Below are positions 44,618 to 53,865 of a stretch of 64,000 bases of DNA, one piece after another. Source of the stretch: JAJUJL01 sp041736465 (GTDB lineage Bacteria > Chloroflexota > Anaerolineae > Anaerolineales > UBA4823). The notes beneath the pieces are model-generated. The model was not told the DNA's origin, made no database searches, and worked only from the letters and a program-made list of their open reading frames with translations. The translations under genes were made by a program, and so were the position numbers. The number at the start of each line of letters is the position of its first letter. Position 1 is the stretch's first letter. The stretch is taken from NCBI GenBank assembly GCA_041736465.1, contig JBGSTO010000195.1, positions 1 through 64,000 of the forward strand. Reading direction: 5' to 3'.

Positions 44618-46363
44618 TCAGGGCTTCAAATGGATGATCACGCTGGATTGCCCCGGAATCTCTGGCAGCGGCTGGTAATCGCTAAAGCCGCCGCTGGCAT
44701 TGATCTGCGGCGCACTGGCTTGCGCTTCGCCCAGCACCGTGACCGCCTGCAGCGTTCCTTGAAATGGGCCGCTTTCCAGGCTAAGGCTGTACTGCCCGGC
44801 CGGTAAAGCCTGGGGATGTACGTTTACCAGGATAAGAAGGGCTTCTTCCTCGTTGTAGCGCAGCATGGCATATAACCTTGCCGTACCGGCATCCACCAGC
44901 ACAGCCTCGCCGCTTCGCAAAGCCGCATACTGGTTGCGCAGTTGGATCAATTGGCGGTAATGGTTGAGCAAGGATTGGGGATCATCCTCCTGCACGGCTA
45001 CGGAACGCACCCCATAATCATCCGCCGGCATTCTCCAGGGCGTCGCCGTGGTAAACCCAACGCGCTCATCTTCGCTTTGCCACTGCATCGGGCGGCGGAT
45101 ATCCTCGTCCGGCTTGATCCCGGTCATGCCAATCTCTTCGCCATAGTAAATAAATGGCACGCCCGGAGAAGTGAGCATCATCGTGGCAGCCAGCTTGGCT
45201 TTGACCTCATCACCCAGTTCCGACATGACCCGATCCTGGTCATGGTTGGTGAGAAACACGCCGTATTGGCGGCTGGGGTAGCTGTCTAACACTTGCTGCA
45301 TCTTCTCATTCAGGCTGGAGACAATTGGCCCTTTGGACGCGATCATGAAAGCGCGTGCAAGGTCGAACTCGAAGGCGATGTCCATCTCGTCGCCGACATA
45401 TTCCACCACCTGGTCCGTCGCCGTCCAGGCCTCCCCCACGGTGAACGCCTGCGGATCGATACCTTTGTAAAACTGGTGGTAATCCTGCAGCCACTCATGG
45501 GTGGCGGGGGTATTCTCCTGCGCCGGGCCAAACTCGATCAGGTGGCGGATCGCATCCATGCGGAAACCATCTACCTGCATTTCCTCCAGCCAGAACCGCG
45601 TGAGATCGTATATCTCAGCCGTGACCTCTGGATTCTCGAAGTTCAGATCCGGCATGCCTTCCCAAAATACGGCGTAGTAAAAGTCATCTCCAGAGGGGAT
45701 CCACACCACCTGGTCCCACGGGCCGCGATAATTCGGACTTTCTTCTGCCCAGAGGTACCAGTCGCGGTACTGTGGATCACCGGCTTGAGACGCCAGGAAC
45801 CAGGGATGCTCCCGGCTGGTGTGATTGATCACCAGGTCCACGATCACACGCATGCCGCGTTTTTGGGCTTCTGCCACCAGGCGAAGAAAATCTTCCTTGG
45901 TGCCGTACTCGTCGTCTACATCGTAGTAATCCACCACGTCGTAGCCATGGTAGCTGGGGGACTCGGTTACCGGCATCAGCCACAATCCGGTGATGCCCAG
46001 ATCCTGGCTGGTGTTTGGATCGCCGTCATTCAGGTAATCCAGCTTCTCGATCAGCCCGTTGATATCGCCGATGCCATCTCCGGTTGTATCGTAGAAGCTG
46101 CGCACAAACACCTGGTAAAAGACGGTGTCATTCCACCAACCCTGTGTCACCGCGGTAGGCGTCTCCGTTGGCAGAGGCGGTGTTACGGTTGCCGTCGCCT
46201 GTACGGTTGCGACCGGTTGGCTGGTGGGCGCCCCCTGGGTGGCAGTTGGCTCTCTGGCAGGCTGGGTCACGCCAGGAACAGCCGTGGGCGTCTCGTTCAA
46301 GCACCCGGTCAGCATGATCCCCAGAAAGATGGCAGTCCACCAGAAATTCACGCGCTTCATCAT
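44618..46363 (-). CDS. Secreted lipoprotein alpha-amylase (GH13)
   Basis: 581 residues. Signal peptide with lipobox LTGC, then a ~45-residue Thr/Pro linker, so the enzyme is displayed at the surface. The GH13 barrel has VNHTS-like region II (VIDLVINHTSREH), FRMDAIRH with the nucleophile Asp, VGEAWTA with the acid/base Glu, and LTNHDQDR with the third Asp. Closing beta domain follows. It hydrolyses alpha-1,4 glucans, and the released dextrins would feed the transporter encoded upstream. An ATG at 46360 is an equally possible start. Confidence 0.92.
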   Translation of the reverse strand: MMKRVNFWWTAIFLGIMLTGCLNETPTAVPGVTQPAREPTATQGAPTSQPVATVQATATVTPPLPTETPTAVTQGWWNDTVFYQVFVRSFYDTTGDGIGDINGLIEKLDYLNDGDPNTSQDLGITGLWLMPVTESPSYHGYDVVDYYDVDDEYGTKEDFLRLVAEAQKRGMRVIVDLVINHTSREHPWFLASQAGDPQYRDWYLWAEESPNYRGPWDQVVWIPSGDDFYYAVFWEGMPDLNFENPEVTAEIYDLTRFWLEEMQVDGFRMDAIRHLIEFGPAQENTPATHEWLQDYHQFYKGIDPQAFTVGEAWTATDQVVEYVGDEMDIAFEFDLARAFMIASKGPIVSSLNEKMQQVLDSYPSRQYGVFLTNHDQDRVMSELGDEVKAKLAATMMLTSPGVPFIYYGEEIGMTGIKPDEDIRRPMQWQSEDERVGFTTATPWRMPADDYGVRSVAVQEDDPQSLLNHYRQLIQLRNQYAALRSGEAVLVDAGTARLYAMLRYNEEEALLILVNVHPQALPAGQYSLSLESGPFQGTLQAVTVLGEAQASAPQINASGGFSDYQPLPEIPGQSSVIIHLKP

Positions 46364-46440
46364 CGTTCTCCGTTCACCGGCTCATCAAGGCTGCACGCTA
46401 CGCATTATAGCCTGAATTACTGGCAGTTGTTTTGCATCCC

Positions 46441-48261
46441 CTATATTTGCGGGCTGCCCGCCCGCCCGATCACCGCACCGGACTTTGGCGGCAGCACCAG
46501 GCTGATCGCTGCGGAGCTGCTCGATACCGGGCAGGCGTTCAGCAAATCGCAAGCCCCATCCAAACCGGACACGGCGACTTCCAGCCGCTGGTCCGTTTCA
46601 CTTCTATTGAGCGCAACCACCAGGCGCTCCCCCGCTGCCTCGCGCAGGTAAGCATAGGTTTGCCGGTCTTCGTCCAGGTGCAGCGTGCGGCGCGATCCAG
46701 TTGATAGAGCCGGGTGGGCTGTTCGCAGCGCCAGCAAGCGCTGGAAATAATCCAGCAGATCCTGGTCGGCACCCGCCCCCCAGCGCATAGGCTGGCGCGC
46801 TTCCTCGAAGAAGCCGCGGTCGTCGTGATGCGTGGGCAGCTCCTGGGTAACACCGCTCTCGGTGCCGTAGTAATTGATTGGGTTGCCGGGCAGCGTATAC
46901 AGCACCAGTGCGCCCAGCTTCAAGCGGCGGGCGTCATCGCCGGCGAGGAATAAAAACCGGTTCATGTCATGGTTATCCAGGATGGTCAACCGGTCGAACA
47001 TATCCTGAAAATAGCCCTCATGCCCGTCCAGGTAGGCATCGAACTGCGCTAAAGACCAATGCTCGTAGCCAAAAGTCTGGCGCGTGCATTCCGCCAGCAA
47101 GAAGTCGATCATGCCATCGAAAGCGCCGGCAAAAGACTTCTGGATGGGAGCGCTCATGATCACCTCCCCGAACAGCCAGCTGTCGGGGCGGGTCTGCTTG
47201 CAGGCGCGGCGGAAATCCACCCAAAAGTCCAGCGGCGGGCCGTAGGCATAATCCAGCCGGTAGCCGTCGATGCCTTTTGCCAACCAGAAACGGGCGCAGT
47301 CGAGCAGGTGCTGGCGCGCCGGGCTGCCCAGAACCAAGTTCAATTTCGGCATGCTCTTGACGCCGAAGAAACTTTCGTACTCGTCAGGCCATTTTTTCCA
47401 CACGTACCAGTGGTGGTACTCACGGCTGCGATCTTTCTGCGCTGCCAGCATGCTGGGGTGCAGGTTCGACCAGTGATTGGCAACGAAATCCAGTATCAAG
47501 CGCATACCGCGCTGGTGGGCAGCCTCGATCAGGCGGTAGAGATCCTGGGTGGTTCCCAAGCGCGGCTCGACCTGGTACATGTCGGTGGCATCGTAGCCGT
47601 GGTGCGACGGGCTGGGAAAGATGGGCGACAGCCAGATGGTGTTGTAACCCAGGGTCTGGATATAGTCCAGCTTTTCTTCGACCCCGCGCAGACTCCCACC
47701 GTAGAAACCATCCAGCCATTCCGGCTGCTTCCAAGATTTGCCATCACCAGGATAGAAGCGGTCGACGAAGACGTGATACACCCGCGCCTGCTGCGCCCAG
47801 GCTGGCGCCGGCAGGTCGGAAACCCAGATGGCAAAATCGACCGCCGTTTCGAGCGATTCACCCTGCTTATCGGCAAACACCCAACGCTGCGAACCGGTTA
47901 CCTGCGCTCCAACCCTGTAGCGGATCAGAGTGTCGTCCGGCTGTCCTGGCAGAGCACCCTGCCAGTGGCGGATATACAGCCAGTCCACATTGTCCCAGGT
48001 TACCTGAGCAGCCCCGAGATCCAGGGTGAGGGCATTCTCCAGCGTTGGCGCAGCTCCGTTCAGCGTATAGAACACGCGCACGCGCTCGAAAGGCTGCTCG
48101 CCAGAAGTCGTCACGTGCAGCTGGATGGCTTCGCCCGAATGCGGCCGCGGGGGTTCCACCTCGGCATGGTGCTGCACACCGCGAAGCGACAGGCGGTGCC
48201 CTTCCAGGCGTTTTTCTGGCAGGATGTTATCCCCAAACATAAAGTCGCGAACTTCGTGCAT
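46441..48261 (-). CDS. GH13 alpha-glucan hydrolase with N-terminal beta domain
   Basis: 606 residues, no signal peptide. Residues ~25-140 are a beta-rich N-terminal domain (CBM34- or E-set-like; VRVFYTLNGAAPT). Barrel motifs: LDFVANHWSN, YRLDYAYG with the nucleophile Asp, LFGEVIMS with the acid/base Glu, and LDNHDMNR with the third Asp. This architecture fits maltogenic or neopullulanase-type enzymes acting on imported maltodextrins. It lies three bases after the previous GH13 gene. Confidence 0.9.
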   Translation of the reverse strand: MHEVRDFMFGDNILPEKRLEGHRLSLRGVQHHAEVEPPRPHSGEAIQLHVTTSGEQPFERVRVFYTLNGAAPTLENALTLDLGAAQVTWDNVDWLYIRHWQGALPGQPDDTLIRYRVGAQVTGSQRWVFADKQGESLETAVDFAIWVSDLPAPAWAQQARVYHVFVDRFYPGDGKSWKQPEWLDGFYGGSLRGVEEKLDYIQTLGYNTIWLSPIFPSPSHHGYDATDMYQVEPRLGTTQDLYRLIEAAHQRGMRLILDFVANHWSNLHPSMLAAQKDRSREYHHWYVWKKWPDEYESFFGVKSMPKLNLVLGSPARQHLLDCARFWLAKGIDGYRLDYAYGPPLDFWVDFRRACKQTRPDSWLFGEVIMSAPIQKSFAGAFDGMIDFLLAECTRQTFGYEHWSLAQFDAYLDGHEGYFQDMFDRLTILDNHDMNRFLFLAGDDARRLKLGALVLYTLPGNPINYYGTESGVTQELPTHHDDRGFFEEARQPMRWGAGADQDLLDYFQRLLALRTAHPALSTGSRRTLHLDEDRQTYAYLREAAGERLVVALNRSETDQRLEVAVSGLDGACDLLNACPVSSSSAAISLVLPPKSGAVIGRAGSPQI

Positions 48262-48264
48262 ACC

Positions 48265-49731
48265 TTACTTTTCTCCAACCAGCACCACCGCCTGCTGAGG
48301 CGGGAGCTGAATATGCAGCCCTGGTCCACTCACTTGCGTCAGGACATCACCCGGTTGGGGCCACACCGGGGCATAGCGAGCAGTTTGCAGCTCATCTGGC
48401 GGAATCGATACGCTGGCAGAAGCATCTCCGGCATTCAAGACCACCACCAGCTCCTTACCCTCCAGAGACCGGCGGTAGGCCACAGCCTGCTCGTGAGCAT
48501 AGATGACCTTGAAATCGCCGGTGCGCAGGGCCGGATATGCATTGCGCAGTCCAATCACCGACTTATAGAAAGCCTGCAGCTCGCGATCCCAGTGTTCGGA
48601 GCGCTCCCAGGGAAAAGCCTCCCGGCAGTGCGGGTCGCCGGCCGACGACATGCCAATCTCGTCGCCGTAATACACGCACGGCGCCCCGGGCATGGTCATC
48701 TGGCACAGCACAGCCAGGCGAAGAGCCGGCTTGTCACCCCCCAGCAGCCACAAAGCACGCGGCATATCGTGGCTGTCCAGCATGTTCAGTTGGGCGTAGT
48801 TGATTTCCCAATCGTAAAGCCGGTGCATGGCATCCAGGCGGGTGGCAAACTCAGGGGCTTTGATTGGTCTCAAGTTGACGTCCTGGTGGTGCCAGGACAG
48901 GTTCAGGTGGCGCCCGCCAAAAAAGCTGAGCACGTGATTGGTGATGATGTAGTTCATCACCGCATCGAACATATCCCCCTGCAGCCAGTGGCGGGCCTCG
49001 TGCCAGATTTCTCCGACGATGTAGGCTTCCGGGTTGGCGCCTTTCACCACGCGGCGAAACTCACGCCAGAAGCCATCGTCTTTGATTTCCTCGGGTACAT
49101 CCAGCCGCCAACCGTCGATGCCGAAATCCAACCAGTGACGAGTGACCTGCAGCAAGTAATCGCGCACCCCGGGATTGTCGGTGTTGAATTTCGGCAGCGA
49201 AGGGTGCCCCCACCAGCAGGCATAATTGCTGTCGCTGTGTTCATTGTTATTGGGATACGCCCGCAGGGGAAAGCCGCGGATGGAAAACCAATCCAGATAA
49301 GGGGAGTCGCCGCCGTTTTCCAGGATATGGTGAAACGCCCAGAAACCGCGCCCGCAGTGATTGAAGACGCCGTCCAGCACCACACGCATCTCGCGTTTGT
49401 GGGCCTCGTCCAGCAGCTCGCGCAATGCGGCTTCACCGCCAAGCAAGGGATCGACTTCCAGGTAATCGTAGGCATTATAGCGATGGTTAGAAGCTGCGGA
49501 AAAGATCGGGTTCAGATAAAGCGCATTGATGCCCAGATCTTTCAGATAATCCAAACGTTCAACGATGCCGTACAGGTCGCCGCCCTGGTAGCCCTGCTCT
49601 TCCGGCGGAGCGCCCCAGGACTTGAACTGGATGCCGCGTGGGTGTGGTGTGCGCTCACTGCGGCTGAAACGATCGGGGAAGATCTGGTAGAAAACAGCGT
49701 GTTTGACCCATTCAGGTGTTTCGATTTTCAT
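48265..49731 (-). CDS. GH13 cyclomaltodextrinase / neopullulanase-like enzyme
   Basis: 488 residues. YQIFPDRFSRSER at the start, VLDGVFNHCGRG for region I, WRLDVPEE with the nucleophile Asp, VGEIWHEARHWLQGD with the acid/base Glu, and LDSHDMPR with the third Asp. EIWHEA and WLQGDMFDAVMNY are typical of the cyclomaltodextrinase/neopullulanase group, though the usual N-terminal domain is missing. Cytoplasmic; degrades imported dextrins. It follows the peroxidase-fusion gene by 81 bases. Confidence 0.92.
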   Translation of the reverse strand: MKIETPEWVKHAVFYQIFPDRFSRSERTPHPRGIQFKSWGAPPEEQGYQGGDLYGIVERLDYLKDLGINALYLNPIFSAASNHRYNAYDYLEVDPLLGGEAALRELLDEAHKREMRVVLDGVFNHCGRGFWAFHHILENGGDSPYLDWFSIRGFPLRAYPNNNEHSDSNYACWWGHPSLPKFNTDNPGVRDYLLQVTRHWLDFGIDGWRLDVPEEIKDDGFWREFRRVVKGANPEAYIVGEIWHEARHWLQGDMFDAVMNYIITNHVLSFFGGRHLNLSWHHQDVNLRPIKAPEFATRLDAMHRLYDWEINYAQLNMLDSHDMPRALWLLGGDKPALRLAVLCQMTMPGAPCVYYGDEIGMSSAGDPHCREAFPWERSEHWDRELQAFYKSVIGLRNAYPALRTGDFKVIYAHEQAVAYRRSLEGKELVVVLNAGDASASVSIPPDELQTARYAPVWPQPGDVLTQVSGPGLHIQLPPQQAVVLVGEK

Positions 49732-49812
49732 AGACGCATCCTTTAGGTGTGGGTATCGAGATGCTCGCCTCTTGGAATATCCTGGACAAAGCCCGAACCA
49801 TGCCCCGCTCTG

Positions 49813-52800
49813 CTAATTGCCGCCTACCATCAAGCCGCTGGGGACTGAGGCAGGGATCGTATGGTCGAGGTTCCGCGCGCTGGGGGAGGTGAGGGCATCC
49901 AGGAATGCCAGCAGCGCCTGGAAATCAGCCTCCGGGAGCTGCAAACCATCACTGCTGACCGGAAAATATGTCTTCTTGATTGCCGCCAGCACTTCTGGTT
50001 GTTCTTGACAGGTATCTTCCAGGTTCTCAGCCAGTTGGCTGGGATCATAATTCTGCAAGCTTTCCAGCGGAGAAAAATGGTGGCGCACGCTCTCTTCCAG
50101 GGAGGTAAATGCACCGTTGTGCATCCACGGTCCGGTGATGGCGACGTTGCGCAAGGGCGGGGTGCGGAAGGCGTAGCGATCGCAGGCCTGACCTGTCTCG
50201 CGGGCGCGGCCCAGGTCGAGCGGCTGCTCCCGCCCTTTGCCCGGGCCGATCTGCGGGACAGCCAGGTTGTAAAACTGCTGGTCGGTCAGCAAAGCTCCAG
50301 AATGGCAGGAAGCGCAGCCTGCCTCGCCGTAGAAGAGCAGTGCGCCGCGTTTGGCCTGCGCCGAGAGCGCACCGGCCTCCCCCTTCAAGTAGCGGTCGAA
50401 GGGGCTGTCTTCGAAAGTGAAGACCACTGCCTGGTATGCAGACATGGCATTGGCGGCGTGTTGGAAACCAAGCTCTTCCACCGGGATATCCGGATATGCC
50501 GCCTGAAAGAGTTCCACGTACTCCGGGATCGCCAGCAGGCGCACCATCAGCGCCTTCCACACCTGGCTGACGGTGTAGTCTGGAATCATCGCCAGCTCGT
50601 TGCGCGCGCCAAAGATATCACGCTCGCCGCGATTGCCGCGCATCTCATCGCGCGAGGTCACCGGGAACATTGCCTGGGCTGCCAGCAGGTTGTCCAACCC
50701 CTCGGGCAGCCGGTCGCTGGAAGGTGTGTGGAAGCCGGTCTGCGGGCTGCCGGAAACGCGCCCGTCCCAGAAAAGAACGGTCCATTCGGTGTAGCCCAGG
50801 TTGAACACCGGCGGCGCGTTGCGGGGCACCAGCTCGCGGGAAGTGCCTTCCAGCCGCTGCTTTCCCAGTCCAATACCTCCCGTACCGATCGATACCGACA
50901 GACCGTCGCCGGTTGCCTGGGTGGGGTGGTGGCAGGTGGCGCAAGTAGTATCGCGGTTGCCGCTGATTTCCGGATCCCAGAACAAGGCTTCGCCCAGCTT
51001 CACCCGCGCCTCCGGTGGAGCAGGCGGGTTGGTTGGGGCGTAAACTCCTGCCTGGTTTAACAGGCGCTTCAGCTGTGGGTCTGTGCCGCCTGCCACCATC
51101 TCAGGCAAATCCGCCATGCCAGGGATCAAAGCCAACGCGCTGACCAGAATGGCGCCGCCCAGGGTGGTCAGCCCCCAGGCAGCCCGCCGGGGGGCAGCCG
51201 GGCGAAACTGAACGACTGCTGCCAGCAGGGTCAGCACAGCGGCTGCGCCTGCCAGCACCAGGTGGAGGGGAATTTCGGCTGCCGGGCGAACTTCGGGCTG
51301 GCTCACCGCCTTTGACGGCTGTTCGAGCGGCTGCAGCGCGGTGGCGCCTTGCAGTGGATACTCCAGACGGTAGCGCCGGTCGGCGATCACTGCCTCGAAA
51401 TCCTGCTGCTTGCCGTCGGGCCAGCGCACGGTCACCGTCGCCTGCTGCGCCAGACCCAACCCGAAATACAGCACCAGCTCGTTGCCGGCGCCCACGCTGG
51501 CGCCGTTGATCACTTCCTGCATCTGGGAGTTGCCATCACCGGTCTTGACATACACGCGCGCCCCAACCGCATCGCGATTGACCGGACCTGCGCCCAACAG
51601 CTCAAAGGCCAGCCAGTGATTGGTCGCCGGCGGCTGCTGCAGCTGCGCACTCTGGTTGCGGTACAGTCGGTAGCCCTCATCGGCGTTGCCGACGACAAGG
51701 TCCACCCAGCCGTCACGGTCGTAATCGGCATAGGCGACGCTGATGCTCATGCGGATATCAGCGGCTTCATTGCTGCAATCCACCAGCGAAAAGGTGCCGG
51801 GCGCCCCGGCGCTCCCGTTGTTGTGAAACAGCGGGTTGGCAGCGATATCCCTGTGATCAGCCGTATCGGCGACCGCCAGGTACAGGTCACGCCAGCCGTC
51901 GTTGTCGTAATCCAGGAACACAGCCCCCCAACCGATGGTATTGGACACCTGCACCCCGGCTTGCTCAGCCACCTCCTGAAAGGTACCATCGCCCTGGTTG
52001 TTGAGCAGCTCCATTGGCCCGACGTTGGAGAAATAGAAATCCTGGTCACCGTCGTTGTCGTAATCGCCCACCGCCAGTCCCATGCCGAAGAGCTTGCTGT
52101 CTGCCCCAGCCTCCCGGGCAACCTGGGTGAAACACCATCCCTGGCAGCCTGGGCCGTCGTTACGCCACAGCTTGTTGCCGATCGGGTTGACGAACTCGTC
52201 GTTCACCAGGTAGATATCCAGATCGCCGTCGTTGTCGTAATCGGTGAAGCTGGCGACAAAGCCGGCGCCGTTGGCGCTGCCCCCCAGCAAGCCAGACACG
52301 TCCGTAAACGTGCCGTCCCCGTCGTTGTGATACAGGCGGTCGCTGTCGCCGTCCATCGGTCGCCCGCATTTCGGGTAGCACGACCAGTTGGCGATGTACA
52401 GATCCAGATAGCCGTCCTGGTCGTAATCGCCCCAGGAAGCGGTTTTGCTGTTGGCATTCTCACGGATGCCCGCTTTCGCGGTGACATCCACGAAGCGTTT
52501 ACCGCCCTCATTGCGAAACAAGGTGTCGGCGCCCCAGTTGGTGACGTACAGATCGCGCCAGCCGTCATTGTCATAATCCACAAAGGTTGCGCCAAAAGAA
52601 TAGGCCTGCGGCAAGGCAGCTTGACCGGCAAGCTCAGACACCTCAAATGTACCGTCGCCGCTGCTGCGGTAGAGCGTATTCGCGCCGCTGCTGTCGGTTA
52701 CGTACAAATCTACCCAGTCGTCGTTGTTGTAATCCCCCCACGCCTGACCGGCGGTCATCTCGTTGGCTGCCACGCGGTTATCGACGATCCCAGCCTGCCA

Positions 52801-52941
52801 GCTTACATCGGCGAACAAGGGTACGGCAGGAGCTATGCTGTAGCCTGTCTCCTGCCTGGCAGCAGCAAGAGCGAAGCCCTGTTGAATCAACAGGGCTGTC
52901 GCTGTCAGCAAAATTGTCAATTGTACCGCACGCAAACGCAT
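49813..52941 (-). CDS. FG-GAP/UnbV propeller protein fused to a di-haem cytochrome c peroxidase
   Basis: 1042 residues. N-terminal signal segment (residues 1-28), then seven FG-GAP/VCBS-type repeats with calcium-like loops (about 71, 123, 172, 234, 293, 344 and 407, for example DYDNDGW), which predicts a seven-blade propeller. Residues ~455-515 match ASPIC/UnbV (DAVGARVYVKTGDG, TVRWPDGK). Two hydrophobic segments at ~558-578 and ~589-608 follow. Residues ~620-1042 are a CcpA/MauG-type peroxidase with two haem sites, CATCH (667-671) and CASCH (876-880). The start is three bases after the malG-like stop, with no strong ribosome site, so translation is probably coupled. Surface electron transfer or peroxide removal is inferred. 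Confidence 0.9.
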   Translation of the reverse strand: MRLRAVQLTILLTATALLIQQGFALAAARQETGYSIAPAVPLFADVSWQAGIVDNRVAANEMTAGQAWGDYNNDDWVDLYVTDSSGANTLYRSSGDGTFEVSELAGQAALPQAYSFGATFVDYDNDGWRDLYVTNWGADTLFRNEGGKRFVDVTAKAGIRENANSKTASWGDYDQDGYLDLYIANWSCYPKCGRPMDGDSDRLYHNDGDGTFTDVSGLLGGSANGAGFVASFTDYDNDGDLDIYLVNDEFVNPIGNKLWRNDGPGCQGWCFTQVAREAGADSKLFGMGLAVGDYDNDGDQDFYFSNVGPMELLNNQGDGTFQEVAEQAGVQVSNTIGWGAVFLDYDNDGWRDLYLAVADTADHRDIAANPLFHNNGSAGAPGTFSLVDCSNEAADIRMSISVAYADYDRDGWVDLVVGNADEGYRLYRNQSAQLQQPPATNHWLAFELLGAGPVNRDAVGARVYVKTGDGNSQMQEVINGASVGAGNELVLYFGLGLAQQATVTVRWPDGKQQDFEAVIADRRYRLEYPLQGATALQPLEQPSKAVSQPEVRPAAEIPLHLVLAGAAAVLTLLAAVVQFRPAAPRRAAWGLTTLGGAILVSALALIPGMADLPEMVAGGTDPQLKRLLNQAGVYAPTNPPAPPEARVKLGEALFWDPEISGNRDTTCATCHHPTQATGDGLSVSIGTGGIGLGKQRLEGTSRELVPRNAPPVFNLGYTEWTVLFWDGRVSGSPQTGFHTPSSDRLPEGLDNLLAAQAMFPVTSRDEMRGNRGERDIFGARNELAMIPDYTVSQVWKALMVRLLAIPEYVELFQAAYPDIPVEELGFQHAANAMSAYQAVVFTFEDSPFDRYLKGEAGALSAQAKRGALLFYGEAGCASCHSGALLTDQQFYNLAVPQIGPGKGREQPLDLGRARETGQACDRYAFRTPPLRNVAITGPWMHNGAFTSLEESVRHHFSPLESLQNYDPSQLAENLEDTCQEQPEVLAAIKKTYFPVSSDGLQLPEADFQALLAFLDALTSPSARNLDHTIPASVPSGLMVGGN

Positions 52942-52944
52942 AGG

Positions 52945-53865
52945 CTATTCTTTTACAGCGCCCTGGGTCAACCCTCCGGCGATCTGATCCTGCAGTGCAA
53001 GGTAGGTGATCATGATGGGCAGCGCGCCGATCAAAGCGCCGGCGGCAAAGACACCCCACTTCTTGTCGAACTGCCCCGCAGTAAAGATCTGCAGACCCAC
53101 CATCAGCGTATACTGGTCGGAGTCATTGAGCAGAATACGCGCCAGGATGAAGTCGCCGTAGGTGCCGATGAAAGACAGGATGCCGATCACGATCAGGATC
53201 GGGCGCAGCAGCGGCAGCAGCAGCTGGTAGAAGATCTGGAAGTTCGAGGCGCCGTCGATCATGCCCGACTCGTCGATCGCGCGCGGGATGGTATCCAGGA
53301 AGCCCTTCATCAGCCAGATATTCAGCCCCATGGAGCCGCCCATATACACCAGGATTAAGCCGGCATGCGTGTTCAAGCCAATCGCCGGCACAATCTGCCC
53401 GGCCTGGAAGATGAGCACATAGATCGCTACCAGCGCCAGCAGGTTGGGAAACACCTGGATCAGCAAGATGGCCTTGAGCAGGGTGATGCGTCCGGTAAAG
53501 CGCAGGCGCGAGAAGGCATACGCAGCCATGGTGGTTAAGACCAGCGATAAAACGGTCGAGATAGTGGAGATCTTGATCGAGTTCCACAACCAGGTCCAGT
53601 ATTTCAGATCTCCAAAGGAGAAACTGGGGTCTTGATTGAACAGACGCCGGAAGTTGTCAAATCCTGCATTCGGCGGGATCAGATCCTGGGTTGCCAGTGA
53701 GTTGCGCGGGTCGAGGGCGGCAGAAATGATCCACAGCACCGGGAAGATAGAGAACAGGATCAGGAAGACAGCAATTACCAAACGAATGGCTACGCTGAAG
53801 CGCTCCTGAAATTTCTTCGAGCCGCTGATGCGCTGGTATGTCTGGGCAAGCGATGTGCTAGACAT
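52945..53865 (-). CDS. Maltose-type ABC transporter permease, MalG-like
   Basis: 306 residues from the ATG at 53865, with AGGAGG inside the end of the upstream gene. Six membrane helices are expected. The EAA loop that touches the ATPase is visible as GFLDTIPRAIDESGMIDGAS, followed by LPLLRPILIVIGILSF. Family: binding-protein-dependent transport inner membrane component. It overlaps the MalF-like gene by eight bases and precedes the peroxidase-fusion gene by three. Confidence 0.93.
   Translation of the reverse strand: MSSTSLAQTYQRISGSKKFQERFSVAIRLVIAVFLILFSIFPVLWIISAALDPRNSLATQDLIPPNAGFDNFRRLFNQDPSFSFGDLKYWTWLWNSIKISTISTVLSLVLTTMAAYAFSRLRFTGRITLLKAILLIQVFPNLLALVAIYVLIFQAGQIVPAIGLNTHAGLILVYMGGSMGLNIWLMKGFLDTIPRAIDESGMIDGASNFQIFYQLLLPLLRPILIVIGILSFIGTYGDFILARILLNDSDQYTLMVGLQIFTAGQFDKKWGVFAAGALIGALPIMITYLALQDQIAGGLTQGAVKE

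Noticed and set aside
45293..46651. 452-codon plus-strand frame opposite the lipoprotein amylase
   Set aside because: Antisense to intact GH13 motifs; no support for coding.
47059..49746. Open frame of 895 codons on the plus strand, opposite two GH13 genes
   Set aside because: It lies antisense to genes with all catalytic motifs and has no motif of its own; long antisense frames are expected with this codon use.
51349..53358. 669-codon plus-strand frame opposite the peroxidase fusion and malG-like genes
   Set aside because: Antisense shadow: its Val/Ile-rich text mirrors the Asp-rich repeats of the real gene.
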